A DNA stretch of 64,000 nt from Streptomyces sp. MMBL 11-1 (GCF_028622875.1 NZ_CP117709.1:5149001-5213000); one strand, 5' to 3'; counted from the stretch's first letter, positions 51,443 to 63,242 are shown. Notes: a model not told the origin generated them from the sequence alone. Translations and numbers: made by a program.

Positions 51443-52930
51443 ATGTTATCCAGAGGAAGATCCGCGCTGCGGGGCGTCGCCGCACGGGGCATGGCCCTGG
51501 CTGTGGGAGCGGCCACGGTCGTCAGCGCCGGCCTCGCCGCCGCTCCCGCGGCCCACGCGTCGCCGGCCGCCGCCACCGGTGTGCTGCGATGGACGCCGTG
51601 TGACGCCGCGACGAAGCCCGGAGCCGAGTGCGCCACTCTTTCCGTGCCGGTCGACTGGGCCCGTCCCGCCGGGCCGAAACTCGATCTGGCCGTGGCCCGC
51701 CGCCAGGCCACCGACCCCGGCGCACGCGTCGGCTCGATGGTGTTCGGCCCCGGCGGCCCGGGCGACTCGGGTGTGAAGATGGTGGTCGACAGGATCGGCA
51801 GGTTCAGCTCCGAGGTCCGCCGCGGGTTCGACATCGTCAGCTTCGACCCGCGCGGCGTGGGCGGCAGCAGCCCAGTGGTCTGCTCCGACGACCTGCTCGC
51901 CGATCGGCCGTCGCCGGAGCTGAGGAGTCAGGCGGACTTCGATGCCACCATGGCGTACAACAGGCGGCTGCGCGCCGATTGCCGGGCCCGGACCGGACCG
52001 GTGTTCGACCACCTCGACACCGCCCAGACGGTCCGGGACCTGGACGCTCTCCGGGCTGCCCTCGGCGAGCGGAAGCTGACCTTCCACGGCAGTTCGTACG
52101 GCACGGTGCTCGGCGCCCAGTATGCCGAGACCTACCCGCGCCGCGTGCGCGCGATGGTGCTGGAGAGCGTCATGGACCACAGCGTCCCGACCACCCGGGA
52201 GTTCCTGCGGTCCGAGGCGGCCACGGCGGAGGATTCGTTCCGGGAGTTCGTGAAGTGGTGCGACGCTGCCGCGGAGTGCGCGCTGCACGGCCTCGACGTC
52301 CGCACCGTCTGGCAGGACCTGTTGGACCGGGCCGGGCGCGGTGAGCTGGAGGACCCGGCGAAACCGGGCATCTCGCTGTCGCCTTCGGACCTGGTCAACA
52401 AGACGGCGTTCCGGAAGTTCTATTCGGCCGACTACGCGGGCCTGGCCGAGGCGATCGCAAAAATGCGCGCCAGCAGGCCGCTGCCCGCGTCGCCCACCTC
52501 GACAGAGCCGCTGCATCCGGCCACCCCGGTCTTCTGCTCCGACTGGCGCCTGCCGGTGCGCGACTACCAGGAGTACGCCTCGCTGGTCTCCATGATGCGC
52601 ACGACCGCGCCCGACCTGCCCTACCTGCTTCCGGTGCACATGGTCGCGGCGTGTCTGGGCGCGCCGACCGCCAACCCGCAGCATCGCCTGCGTGTGCGCG
52701 GTGCACCGCCGATCCTGTTGTCCAACGCGCTGCACGATCCCGCGACCGGCTACGCGTGGGCGGTCTCGGTGGCCCGGCAGCTCGGCCGCAGCGGTGTGCT
52801 CCTCACGTACGAGGGCCACGGTCACGGCAGCGTCACCAGCGGCCCCTGCATGGAACGCGCAGTGGACAGCTACCTCACGGACCTGGAGGTCCCTCCACGG
52901 GGCATGAGCTGCCCCGCTGTGCCTTTCTGA
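51443..52930 (+). CDS. Secreted tripeptidyl aminopeptidase-like alpha/beta hydrolase, 495 aa
   Basis: S33-family exopeptidase/esterase. Signal peptide through AHASPAA; oxyanion stretch MVFGPGGPGDSG; nucleophile Ser in FHGSSYGTVLG (about residue 217); C-terminal TAP domain with NALHDPATGY (Asp) and EGHGHGS (His). The triad is complete. ATG 51443 follows CAGGAGG. The second codon is TTA, so translation needs the rare bldA tRNA and is likely confined to development. Confidence 0.9.
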   Translation: MLSRGRSALRGVAARGMALAVGAATVVSAGLAAAPAAHASPAAATGVLRWTPCDAATKPGAECATLSVPVDWARPAGPKLDLAVARRQATDPGARVGSMVFGPGGPGDSGVKMVVDRIGRFSSEVRRGFDIVSFDPRGVGGSSPVVCSDDLLADRPSPELRSQADFDATMAYNRRLRADCRARTGPVFDHLDTAQTVRDLDALRAALGERKLTFHGSSYGTVLGAQYAETYPRRVRAMVLESVMDHSVPTTREFLRSEAATAEDSFREFVKWCDAAAECALHGLDVRTVWQDLLDRAGRGELEDPAKPGISLSPSDLVNKTAFRKFYSADYAGLAEAIAKMRASRPLPASPTSTEPLHPATPVFCSDWRLPVRDYQEYASLVSMMRTTAPDLPYLLPVHMVAACLGAPTANPQHRLRVRGAPPILLSNALHDPATGYAWAVSVARQLGRSGVLLTYEGHGHGSVTSGPCMERAVDSYLTDLEVPPRGMSCPAVPF

Positions 52931-53402
52931 CAGCCTGCCGTTCCGGATCCGTCCAGTAGGCGCCGAATACCGGGTTCCGGGTTCCGGGCCGCCAACTCCC
53001 TCGCGGTCATGGCTCCCCCGGGGCGCCGCCGCTAGGTGCACGGTGCGCGACTCCGCGATCTCCGACGACCGATTCGATGAACCGGGGGCGGCCTTCGAGA
53101 GGGAGAAGCTGGTGGTGAGGCGGGCAAGTCGGCGGTGCTGCGGCCTGCTTGGCCGGGCCGGCCGAAGTGGTTGCCCGCGCTGAGGGATGGCAGGTCGGGC
53201 ACCGGCCGCGTGCCGCCGTCGGCTGATGTGACGGCAGGTCGGGCACCGGCCCCGTACCGCCGCCGGTTGATGTGACGGCAGGTCGGGCGCCGGGCCCGTA
53301 CCGCCGCCGGCTGATGCGACGGCTCAGGTCGCGGGGTCCGTCCGACCGTGATCTGCCGGTGCGCCGCCTCCCCGGCAACCGGTTCGTGGAACACTCCCGC
53401 AG
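52931..53402. repeat. Intergenic region with a 44-bp tandem repeat
   Basis: Three full units of 44 bp starting GGCAGGTCGGGCACCGG at 53189, 53233 and 53277, with a partial fourth from 53321. Unit 3 differs by a few substitutions. No gene is supported in the rest. Confidence 0.7.
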
Positions 53403-53717
53403 GTGTCTCACTGGATAACCTGGATTACTCCGCGCCGCCTGGGCGCCACCGCCGCCCTGTACGCCGTCTTCGTCTGTGGTTGGCACCTCGGCCAGCCCCT
53501 TCCTCACGTCGGCTGCGAAGAGGAGACCACAGCCGCTTCCTCCGCCCCGGTGACGATCGGGGAACCCGGGGACGTCAGCGGTGGCTTCAGCCGGGTGGCG
53601 CGCGACGTCGGGCGGGCCGTCACCCACGATTTCGTCTCCACCCGGCTGATCGCCGAGTGCGACCCGTACACGGCCCGCCCCCGCCTCGTCGCCTGGATCA
53701 CCGGCGACTGGCGCTGA
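53403..53717 (+). CDS. Small membrane-anchored hypothetical protein, 104 aa
   Basis: GTG 53403 leads into an uncleaved signal or single membrane segment (LGATAALYAVFVCGWHLG). The exported remainder has two cysteines and no recognised domain. It lies immediately after the 44-bp repeats and before the convergent RDD gene. Coding is supported by frame length and GC bias only. Confidence 0.55.
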   Translation: MSHWITWITPRRLGATAALYAVFVCGWHLGQPLPHVGCEEETTAASSAPVTIGEPGDVSGGFSRVARDVGRAVTHDFVSTRLIAECDPYTARPRLVAWITGDWR

Positions 53718-53764
53718 CAGGGCCCCCTCCCACCTGTCTCACCTGAAGGTTTCGCCGAGCAGGC

Positions 53765-54484
53765 TCAGTCGGGACGCCCCGCCATCGCCGCCCGGTAGGA
53801 CCGCAGGTCGCTGCACCGGACCTGGCGCACGCCCGCGAGGTCCTCGTGCGGCGCGGAGGGGCGGCCCGGGGCGCTCTCCGGGCCTCCGGCCGCCCCCTGG
53901 CCGCGGCGAAGCCGCCGCCAGGGCTGGCGCGGCAGCCAGAGGAGCCCGTACAGCCAGCGCAGCACCAGCACGCGGAATCCCGGCCGGCCCGCGTCGGGCA
54001 GCCGGATCACGCGGACGCCCATGATGAGCTTTCCGGCGCTCGCCCGGACGGCCATCGTCAGCAGCACCTGATTGGCGAACGACAGTGTGACCAACTGGAC
54101 GACCAGCAGGGCGACCGCGCGCCCGGTCCCTCCGGCGTTCAGACAGGACCGCACCAGGAGCCCGACGGCCAGCAGGCACAGATAGCTGTCGAGGCCGACC
54201 GCCAGATAGCGCCGCATGTCGCCCGTGCCCCTGGGGATGCGGGGCTGCCCCCGGGGCATGGGGGCGGGGTACGCCGAACGGGCGTACGCCGGATACGCCG
54301 CCCGCGGCAGCGAGGGCCCGGACGGCGGCACGGTCGGCGGGGTCGGCGTCGCGGGCGGGGCCGGGCGGGGCCGGGTGGCGCCGCTCCCGGCCCGGGTGGC
54401 GCCGCTCCCGGCCCGGCGAACACCGTGCAGCGCCCGTAATGCGTCAGGAGGCTGCCCACTCCGACGCCCCCGCGGCTTCGTCAT
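53765..54484 (-). CDS. RDD-family membrane protein, 239 aa
   Basis: A Pro/Arg/Ala-rich cytoplasmic tail of about 85 residues precedes the RDD-like domain (YLAVGLDSYLCLLAVGLLV, then VVQLVTLSFANQVLLTMAVR and GKLIMGVRVIRLPDAGRPGF). RDD proteins are small multipass proteins of mostly unknown function. ATG 54484; no ribosome site is obvious. Confidence 0.8.
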   Translation of the reverse strand: MTKPRGRRSGQPPDALRALHGVRRAGSGATRAGSGATRPRPAPPATPTPPTVPPSGPSLPRAAYPAYARSAYPAPMPRGQPRIPRGTGDMRRYLAVGLDSYLCLLAVGLLVRSCLNAGGTGRAVALLVVQLVTLSFANQVLLTMAVRASAGKLIMGVRVIRLPDAGRPGFRVLVLRWLYGLLWLPRQPWRRLRRGQGAAGGPESAPGRPSAPHEDLAGVRQVRCSDLRSYRAAMAGRPD

Positions 54485-56797
<2,313 letters not shown>

Positions 56798-56962
56798 CCG
56801 GAGGCAGCGGGGCGCCGGTGCCGGCGCGGTCGCCGACGGAACCGCCGACGGAACCGCCGACCCGCGTGGGCGAGGCCGCCAGGTGGGGTCTCCCCCGAGC
56901 GGGGGAGCGGGTTGGCTCGCTCGGGTGATTCCTCGTCATGTCTGCTCCGGGAGGGTGGAGTC

Positions 56963-57556
56963 ATGACGCTGAAGATCCTTCACCGCCCCCCGTCCGTCGG
57001 TGACACCGAGCGGCCCGTTCCTCGGTGGGCGATGCGCCTGGCCTACCTGCTCCCCCTGCTTCTGCTGCCGGCGTGCCTGTGGCGGCTGCCCTTCGCTCTG
57101 CACTTCACGATGGGGCAGGAGGCCCAGGAGGGCAGTCTGCCCGCCCTCTGGCTGAGCATTCCGTACGTTCTCGGGCTCAGCGTGCTGACGGAAGTGGTCG
57201 CGATCCTGACCATCGGGCTGGTCCGGGGCTGGGGGGAGGTGGCGCCCGCCTGGATACCGGTCATCGGCGGCAGACGCGTCCGGCCGCTGGCGGCCGTCGT
57301 CCCGGCTGTGCTCGGCGGCCTGATCCTCACCTTCCTGTTCACCGCCGTCCCGCTGGGCGACGATCGCGAGCTCACCCTGTACGGCGTCGTCGACTCCATC
57401 GGGTACGCCAACGGCGCCTGGGACGCGCTGGCGATGGTGGTTGGCACCCCCCTCGCCGCCTGGGGGCCCATCACCGTCGCTCTCGCGATCGCCTACTACC
57501 GGCGTCGAGTTACCGGCGTCGGGGTCCCGCCGTCGCCGGGTGAACACGCCGCCTGA
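56963..57556 (+). CDS. Multipass membrane protein, 197 aa
   Basis: ATG 56963 with GAGGGTGGAG upstream. Four or five hydrophobic segments: LAYLLPLLLLPACLWRLPFA, SIPYVLGLSVLTEVVAILTI, LAAVVPAVLGGLILTFLFTA, and DALAMVVGTPLAAWGPITV. No recognised family; probably a membrane protein of unknown function. It stands alone between gdhA and the XRE regulator. Confidence 0.8.
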   Translation: MTLKILHRPPSVGDTERPVPRWAMRLAYLLPLLLLPACLWRLPFALHFTMGQEAQEGSLPALWLSIPYVLGLSVLTEVVAILTIGLVRGWGEVAPAWIPVIGGRRVRPLAAVVPAVLGGLILTFLFTAVPLGDDRELTLYGVVDSIGYANGAWDALAMVVGTPLAAWGPITVALAIAYYRRRVTGVGVPPSPGEHAA

Positions 57557-57750
57557 ACCCCTGTCCCCCCCGTCGCCTCCGTCACCCCTGTCGCCTCCGG
57601 GCCCCCGGGTCCGGCCGCCCCAGTACCGGCCCTCCCGGCACCGCCCTCCCGGTACCGGCCGCCTGTCACGCGACTTCGCCGTCAGCAGATCCGCCCGGAG
57701 CGCAACGCCCGACCCGTGCCCGGGCGGTGCCGCGCTCCTAGGCTGGGACG

Positions 57751-58215
57751 GTGAGTATCCGAACGACGAACCAGGCCGACGTGATCCCTCTGCGCCCGCT
57801 CCCGACGGCGGCTGTCCCGGTGGCCCCGGCTCCGCCCCGGGAACCGCTCTGGCGTGATCTCGTCGGGGAGGTGCTGCGCCGCGAACGCCGGGCGCAGGGA
57901 CGGACGTTGAAAGACGTTTCCGGCGCTTCCCGGATCTCCATGGCGTATCTCTCCGAGGTGGAGCGGGGCCGCAAGGAGGCCTCCTCCGAGGTGCTGGCCG
58001 CCGCCGCCCAGGCGCTCGGCCTGAGCCTTGCCGACGTCCTGGCGCTGGCGGGGGAGCGGCTGGTCAGCCTCGCGGCAATCCGCTCCCGGTCCGGTTCGCT
58101 CGGGGCGGCCGGCGGGCACCGGTCCGTGCGGTCGACCGGCCCGTCGGGCCCGGCGGGTTCGGCCGGAGCGATGCGTCCGTCGGGCCCGATGGGCGGCGTG
58201 CTGCTGGCGGCCTGA
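57751..58215 (+). CDS. ClgR/PopR-like XRE-family regulator, 154 aa
   Basis: A helix-turn-helix of the ClgR type (LVGEVLRRERRAQGRTLKDV, then RISMAYLSEVERGRKEASSE). ClgR and PopR activate Clp protease genes and are themselves degraded by ClpP through C-terminal alanines. Here the protein ends GGVLLAA, like an ssrA-type degron. N- and C-terminal extensions are Pro/Gly/Ser-rich and probably disordered. GTG 57751. Confidence 0.85.
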   Translation: MSIRTTNQADVIPLRPLPTAAVPVAPAPPREPLWRDLVGEVLRRERRAQGRTLKDVSGASRISMAYLSEVERGRKEASSEVLAAAAQALGLSLADVLALAGERLVSLAAIRSRSGSLGAAGGHRSVRSTGPSGPAGSAGAMRPSGPMGGVLLAA

Positions 58216-58293
58216 CCCCGGGGAGGGCCGTTACGCGGCCGTCGGCCCCGGGGAACGGGCGCTCCGCGTGGCTGCCCGTCCAGGGGAGGGCCG

Positions 58294-59208
58294 TTACGCG
58301 CGGTCGTCGACCCGGGCGGCCCGGTCCGCGAGCGCCCGTACCTCGGCGGCGACGGCGGTGTGCCGCTCGCGCGGGATGTCGTGACCGACGCCCGGTTGGA
58401 GGACGAGCCGGGCGTCGGGGATCGCGGCGGCGGTGGCCCGGCCGGCGGAAGGCTTGAGCAGCGGGTCGTCCGTGCCGTGGAGCACCAGTGCGGGGACCCG
58501 CAGTCCGGCCAGGGAGGGGCCGTGCCAGGGCGCCCCGATCTGGCGGGACTGGGCGTCCGGGTCGGCGATGCCGGTGTCCACGTCGGCGGTGATCCGTTCC
58601 AGGGCCTCCGCCTCGTCGAACGGGTAGCTGGGCGACGCGCAGAGCCGCGCCACCGCGAGCCCGGTCGCGATCCGCTCCTCCCGGTCCCGGGCGGGCTTGA
58701 TGCGGGCGAACTTCGCGAGCGTGCCGAGCCGCAGATGGCGGAAGGTTCCCAGCCCACCGACATCGCTGGGGAGCGCGGCGGACGAGGTGAGCGTGCGCAC
58801 CCGGTCCGGGTGGCGCAGGGCGACGCGCTGGGCGACGACGCCGCCCAGGGAGTGCCCGAAGAGGTGCGCCGACTCCCAGCCGAGCGCGTCCATGACGGCG
58901 ACCGCGTCGTCCGCCATGTCCTCGGCGGTGTAGGCCGCGCTGCGGCCGGCGGCCAGGGCGGCGAAGGGGTTGCCCCGGGCGGTGCGCTTCGGCACCCGGC
59001 TGGACTCGCCCGCGTCCCGCTGGTCGTAGCGGGCGACCGCGAACCCGGCGTCGGCGAAGGCCGCGCACAGCTCCCCTGGCCACCAGTGCCGGGAGACCGC
59101 CAACCCCATCACCAGGAGCAGCGGTTCGCCGTCCCCGCCCTCCCGGAGCCGGTCGTGGGCGAGCTCGACCGCACCGTTGCGGGCGAAGCGGCGTTCGGTC
59201 CAGGGCAT
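58294..59208 (-). CDS. Alpha/beta hydrolase, 304 aa
   Basis: Serine hydrolase with LFGHSLGGVVAQRVAL (nucleophile), LVLHGTDDPLLKP (acid) and a His near VLQPGVGHDIPRE: a complete triad. Resembles haloperoxidase/epoxide-hydrolase-type enzymes; the substrate is unknown. ATG 59208. Divergent from a TetR gene across a perfect operator, so it is probably that repressor's target. Confidence 0.9.
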   Translation of the reverse strand: MPWTERRFARNGAVELAHDRLREGGDGEPLLLVMGLAVSRHWWPGELCAAFADAGFAVARYDQRDAGESSRVPKRTARGNPFAALAAGRSAAYTAEDMADDAVAVMDALGWESAHLFGHSLGGVVAQRVALRHPDRVRTLTSSAALPSDVGGLGTFRHLRLGTLAKFARIKPARDREERIATGLAVARLCASPSYPFDEAEALERITADVDTGIADPDAQSRQIGAPWHGPSLAGLRVPALVLHGTDDPLLKPSAGRATAAAIPDARLVLQPGVGHDIPRERHTAVAAEVRALADRAARVDDRA

Positions 59209-59231
59209 GGCGGGCTCCTCCGGTGGACGAA

Positions 59232-59258
59232 AATACTGCGAACTATGTTCGCAGTATT
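59232..59258. promoter_or_regulatory. Perfect 27-bp TetR-type operator
   Basis: aatactgcgaac TAT gttcgcagtatt: 12-bp perfect arms with a 3-bp centre, in the 103-bp region between the hydrolase start (59208) and the TetR start (59312). Confidence 0.85.
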
Positions 59259-59311
59259 AGACTACAGCCGTTCCGGACCCCGGACGAGGACCTGAAGGAA
59301 AGGAGGCGGCC

Positions 59312-60055
59312 GTGGCCGATCGCGAGACCCGGCCGACGACTGTCTGGTCGCGCCCCGACCGGGGCGCGCGCGGACCCGCACCCGAACGGAGCCGCACCCA
59401 GATCACGGCGGCCGCCCTCGCGCTCGCCGACGCGGAGGGGCTGGCGGCCGTGTCGATGCGCGCGATCGCGCAGCGGCTGGGCACGGGGCCCGCCTCCCTC
59501 TACCGCTACGTGGGCAGCCGGGACGAGCTGCTGGACCTCATGGCGGACGCGGTCGCGGGCGAACTGGACCTCTCGGGGACCCCCGGCGGCGACTGGCTGG
59601 ACGATCTCGTCGGCCTGGCCCTTCAGTCCAGGGCCGCGCACGTCCGGCACCCGTGGCTGGCCGATCTGAACGACCGGCGCGGCGAGGTGCTGGGCCCGCA
59701 CGCGATCGATTACCTCGACCACGCGCTCGCGATCCTGGCCCCCGCGCCGGGGACCGGCGGGCAGAAGCTGGAGGCCATCGGTCTCATGGGCGGCCTGGCC
59801 GTCCTCTTCGCCCGCCGGGAGGTCGGCGCCACAGCCGGCACCGCAGCCGGCGCCACTGCCGGCGCGGCCACCGACGGCGATCCGGCCGCCGCCCGGGCGG
59901 CCCACCTGGCCGCCGTCGCCGCCGAGGGCCGCCACCCCCACCTGCTCGCCGCCCTCACCACGGCGGGCGCACCGCCCCCGGCCGACCGGGACGCCCTGTT
60001 CGTCACGCTGTTGCGGCGGCTGCTTCCGGCGATGCTCGGCCAGGGGGACGCGTAG
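59312..60055 (+). CDS. TetR-family repressor, 247 aa
   Basis: HTH: SRTQITAAALALADAEGLAA and MRAIAQRLGTGPASLYRYVG. The ligand domain has the TetR_C (tetracycline-repressor-type) pattern with LMADAVAGELDL, and an Ala/Thr/Gly-rich insertion near residue 180. GTG 59312. Likely represses itself and the divergent hydrolase through the palindrome between them. Confidence 0.9.
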   Translation: MADRETRPTTVWSRPDRGARGPAPERSRTQITAAALALADAEGLAAVSMRAIAQRLGTGPASLYRYVGSRDELLDLMADAVAGELDLSGTPGGDWLDDLVGLALQSRAAHVRHPWLADLNDRRGEVLGPHAIDYLDHALAILAPAPGTGGQKLEAIGLMGGLAVLFARREVGATAGTAAGATAGAATDGDPAAARAAHLAAVAAEGRHPHLLAALTTAGAPPPADRDALFVTLLRRLLPAMLGQGDA

Positions 60056-60065
60056 GGGCCCGGGA

Positions 60066-60731
60066 TCAGCCCTCGGCCGGGGCCACGCCGATCGGGCAGG
60101 AGACCCCCGTGCCGCCGATGCCGCAGTAGCCGCCCGGGTTCTTGTCCAGGTACTGCTGGTGGTACGCCTCCGCCGGCCAGAACGGGCGGCCCTCGGCCGG
60201 GAGGATCTCCGTGGTGATCTCCTGGTGGCCCGACGCCGTCAGGACCTTCTGGTACGCCTCGCGGGAGGCGTCGGCGGCGGCTGCCTGGGCGGGGGAGTGG
60301 GTGTAGATCGCGGAGCGGTACTGGGTGCCCACGTCGTTGCCCTGGCGGAAGCCCTGCGTCGGGTTGTGCGACTCCCAGAAGAGCTTCAGCAACTCCGTGT
60401 ACGGGACGACGGCGGGGTCGAAGACCACGCGTACCGCCTCCGTGTGCCCGGTCAGACCCGAGCAGGCCTCCTCGTAGGAGGGGTTCTCCGTGTAGCCGCC
60501 CTGGTAGCCGACGAGCGTCGTCCAGACGCCCTCGGTCTGCCAGAACTTCCGCTCGGCACCCCAGAAACAGCCCAGCGCGAAGTCCGCCACCTCCAGGCCC
60601 TCCGGATACGGGCCCACCAAGGGGTTGCCGAGGACCGTGTGGCGGGAGGGGACGGTGAACTCGGGGACGGGGCGGCCGCGCAGGGCCTGCTCCGGGGTGG
60701 GGAGCTCGGGGGTGCGGTGGTTCAGGAACAT
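60066..60731 (-). CDS. msrA: Peptide methionine sulfoxide reductase MsrA, 221 aa
   Basis: Reduces methionine-S-sulfoxide in oxidised proteins. The catalytic Cys is in [46 protein letters not shown] and the C-terminal resolving cysteines ([12 protein letters not shown]) follow. ATG 60731. Convergent with the TetR gene, which stops 10 bp away. Cytoplasmic. Confidence 0.95.
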   Translation of the reverse strand: MFLNHRTPELPTPEQALRGRPVPEFTVPSRHTVLGNPLVGPYPEGLEVADFALGCFWGAERKFWQTEGVWTTLVGYQGGYTENPSYEEACSGLTGHTEAVRVVFDPAVVPYTELLKLFWESHNPTQGFRQGNDVGTQYRSAIYTHSPAQAAAADASREAYQKVLTASGHQEITTEILPAEGRPFWPAEAYHQQYLDKNPGGYCGIGGTGVSCPIGVAPAEG

Positions 60732-60891
60732 GCGGGGGCTCCTCCGGGGGTCGGTGTTCGGTAGCTACAACAAGGGAGCGGCCGTCGGGATTCCGAGGCC
60801 GGGGGCCGGGGGCCGGGGCCCGGGGTCGGTTGGGCCCGGGGGCGTTGGAGGCGGGGTGAGCCGCGCGGCCCGCCCGCTCACCTGCCTACGC

Positions 60892-61815
60892 CTACGCCTC
60901 CGCCTCAGCCTCCGTCTGGGCCTCCGCCGCCGTCACCGCTGCCAGCGCCCGTGCGAAGCCCCGCGTCCGGGCCGTCTCGTGGTTCCGGTGCCACACCAGC
61001 GCGAGGGACGAGTCGGGGAGACCGGTCACCGGGACGAAGGCCACGGCGTGGCTGCCGTAGTAGTCCGCCGTCGGGTCGCACAGCAGCATCGCGCCCCGGC
61101 CCGCCCGCACCAGGGCCAACCCCTCCTGCAGGCTGCTCACCGTGGGCCCGGCCGGAATGGCACGGCCGCCCGGCGTGACGACCGGGGCCTGGGCCAGCCG
61201 CCAGTACTCCGGGGCCGCCCCGTGGACGCCGATGAGCGGGCAGCCCGCCAGCTCATCGGCGTCGATGCGGGGCCGGCGTGCGTACGGGTGCCGTTCGGAG
61301 ACGGCGAGGGTCAGCGGCCGGGCGGAGAAGACCGGGCCGAGCACCAGCGCGTCGTCCAGGACCGGCATCAGGACCACCGCCGCGTCCACCTCCCCGCGGT
61401 GCACCGCGCCGAACGGGTCGGAGAGCGGGATCTCCACTATCTCGGCGGTGCAGTCGGGATGCCCGTCGCGGAAAGCCACGACCGCCCGCATGAACGGGTC
61501 GTTCGCCGTCCCCTGGAAACCGACGCGGAACACGCCGCCGACACCGCGCGCCACCTCGCGCGCCTCCTCCACCGTCGCGACCATCGCGTCGAAGGCGGGA
61601 CGCAGCCCCGCGTGGAGCTGTTCGCCGAGCGGGGTGAGCCGGACCCGGCGGCTCGTGCGGTCGACCAGCCGGCCGCCGATCCGGCTCTCCAGGGCCCGCA
61701 GCAACTGGCTGATCCGGCTCTGCGAGAGGTGGAGGCGCTCTCCGGCACGGCCGAAGTGAAGCTCCCGGGCCAGCGCGAGGAAGGCCTCCAGCTCCCGGAT
61801 CTCCGGATTGCTCAC
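60892..61815 (-). CDS. LysR-family regulator, 307 aa
   Basis: N-terminal winged HTH (EIRELEAFLALARELHFGRA, LHLSQSRISQLLRALESRIG) and a periplasmic-binding-like effector domain. The start is GTG 61815 (VSNPEIREL); the longer in-frame extension only reads through the hexanucleotide tract. An Ala/Glu-rich tail ends the protein. Divergent from the broken MFS transporter gene, its likely target. Confidence 0.88.
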   Translation of the reverse strand: MSNPEIRELEAFLALARELHFGRAGERLHLSQSRISQLLRALESRIGGRLVDRTSRRVRLTPLGEQLHAGLRPAFDAMVATVEEAREVARGVGGVFRVGFQGTANDPFMRAVVAFRDGHPDCTAEIVEIPLSDPFGAVHRGEVDAAVVLMPVLDDALVLGPVFSARPLTLAVSERHPYARRPRIDADELAGCPLIGVHGAAPEYWRLAQAPVVTPGGRAIPAGPTVSSLQEGLALVRAGRGAMLLCDPTADYYGSHAVAFVPVTGLPDSSLALVWHRNHETARTRGFARALAAVTAAEAQTEAEAEA

Positions 61816-61856
61816 GTGTTTTCCCTCCGCCGCCTGTCCTCTTCGTCGCGACCGCT

Positions 61857-61928
61857 CCCCGTCCCCGTCCCCGTCGCCGTCCCCGCCCCCCGTCCCCGTC
61901 CCCGTCCCCGTATCCGTATCCGTATCCA
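61857..61928. repeat. Hexanucleotide microsatellite (GTCCCC)n / (GTATCC)n
   Basis: About twelve units of a hexamer, mainly GTCCCC with variants GTCGCC and GCCCCC, then three GTATCC units ending at the ATG-like 61928. It lies between the divergent lysR and MFS genes, where slippage could change promoter spacing. Confidence 0.8.
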
Positions 61929-61998
61929 TGAGCTCAGCTCATAGAAGGATGAGAGTTCGGCCGTTGTTCCCGTCCTCCGCCCCCGATTGGCTGGAGAC

Positions 61999-63230
61999 AT
62001 GACACCGGCTCAGGAATCATCGACCTCCCCTTCTGTCCGGCCCGCACCCGTGCCCCACGGCTGGCCGGGTGTGGCGGTCCTCGCTCTCGGCACGTTCACG
62101 GTGGTCACGTCCGAGATGCTGCCCGTCGGGCTGCTCACGCCGATGGGCCGCTCGCTCGGCGTCCCGGAGGGCGTGGCCGGTCTGACGCTGACCGTCACCT
62201 CGTCGCGGCGCTCTCGGCCCCCGCCCTCGTACCCCTGCTCGGCCGCGCCGACCGGCGTACGGCCCTGTGCGTGCTGGTCGCGGTGCTGGTCGCGGGCAAC
62301 CTCGGCGCGGCCTGGGCGCCGGACTTCGGGACCATGGTCGCCGCCCGCGTCCTGGTCGGCATCGGCATGGGCGGCGTCTGGGCGGTCGCGGCCGGGCTCG
62401 CGGTGCGCCTGGTCCCGGCGAAGTCCGCCGGCGCCGCCACCTCCCTGGTCTTCAGCGGCGTCGCGGTGGCATCCGTCCTGGGCGTCCCGGCCGGAACGTA
62501 CCTCGGCGCCCTCGCGGGCTGGCGCGCCGCGTTCCTGGCGGCTGCCGGGCTCGGAGCCGTCGTGCTGGTCGCGGCGGCGCTCCTGCTGCCCCGGCTGCCC
62601 GCCGAGCGCGCGGTTCCGTTCGGTGGGGTGCTGCGGCTGACCCGCGACCCCCGGCTGCGTACCGGTCTCCTCGTCGTCGGCTTCCTGGTCACCGGGCACT
62701 TCGCCGCGTACACCTACGTCAGGCCGGTCCTGGAGGACGTCACCGGCGTCGGCGCGGGCACGATTGGCACCCTGCTCCTGGTGTACGGAATCGCCGGCGT
62801 GGCCGGTAACTTCCTCGCCGGGGCCGGTGCCGCCCGCTCGCCGCGCACGACGATCCTGGTGATCGCCGCGGTCCTGGCGCTCACCGTGGCCGTTCTGCCG
62901 CGGCTGGGCGGTTCCCCCGCCCTCGCGGCCGTCCTGATGGTGGTCTGGGGCCTCGGCTACGGCGGTGTCTCGGCGGGCACCCAGACCTGGGTGCTGCTCG
63001 CGGCCCCCGATGCCCGCGAGGCCGCCTCCTCGCTGTTCGTCGCGGTGTTCAACGGGGCCATCGCGCTCGGGGCGCTGGCCGGCGGGCTGGTGGCGGACCG
63101 CGTCGGCGTCACGGCGGTCATGGGGACGGGCGCGGCGCTCATGGCCGGTGCGCTGGTGACCACGGCGGTCGGCCGGGCCCCCGCACCCGCGCCCGCCCCC
63201 GAACCCGCGCCCGGCCCTGCCAGGAAGTGA
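61999..63230 (+). pseudogene. MFS efflux transporter, frameshifted
   Basis: A drug/sugar-efflux MFS protein in two frames. The N-terminal part (ATG 61999; WPGVAVLALGTFTVVTSEML) runs in one frame to about 62200. The rest (VAALSAPALVPLLGRADRR, TYVRPVLEDVTGVGAGTIGT, through to a Pro/Ala tail) continues in another frame to 63230. The shift fits loss of one or four bases in the sequence between TVT and VAALSAP. Unless it is a sequencing error, no full transporter is made. Confidence 0.8.
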
Positions 63231-63242
63231 TCCGTACGGAGG

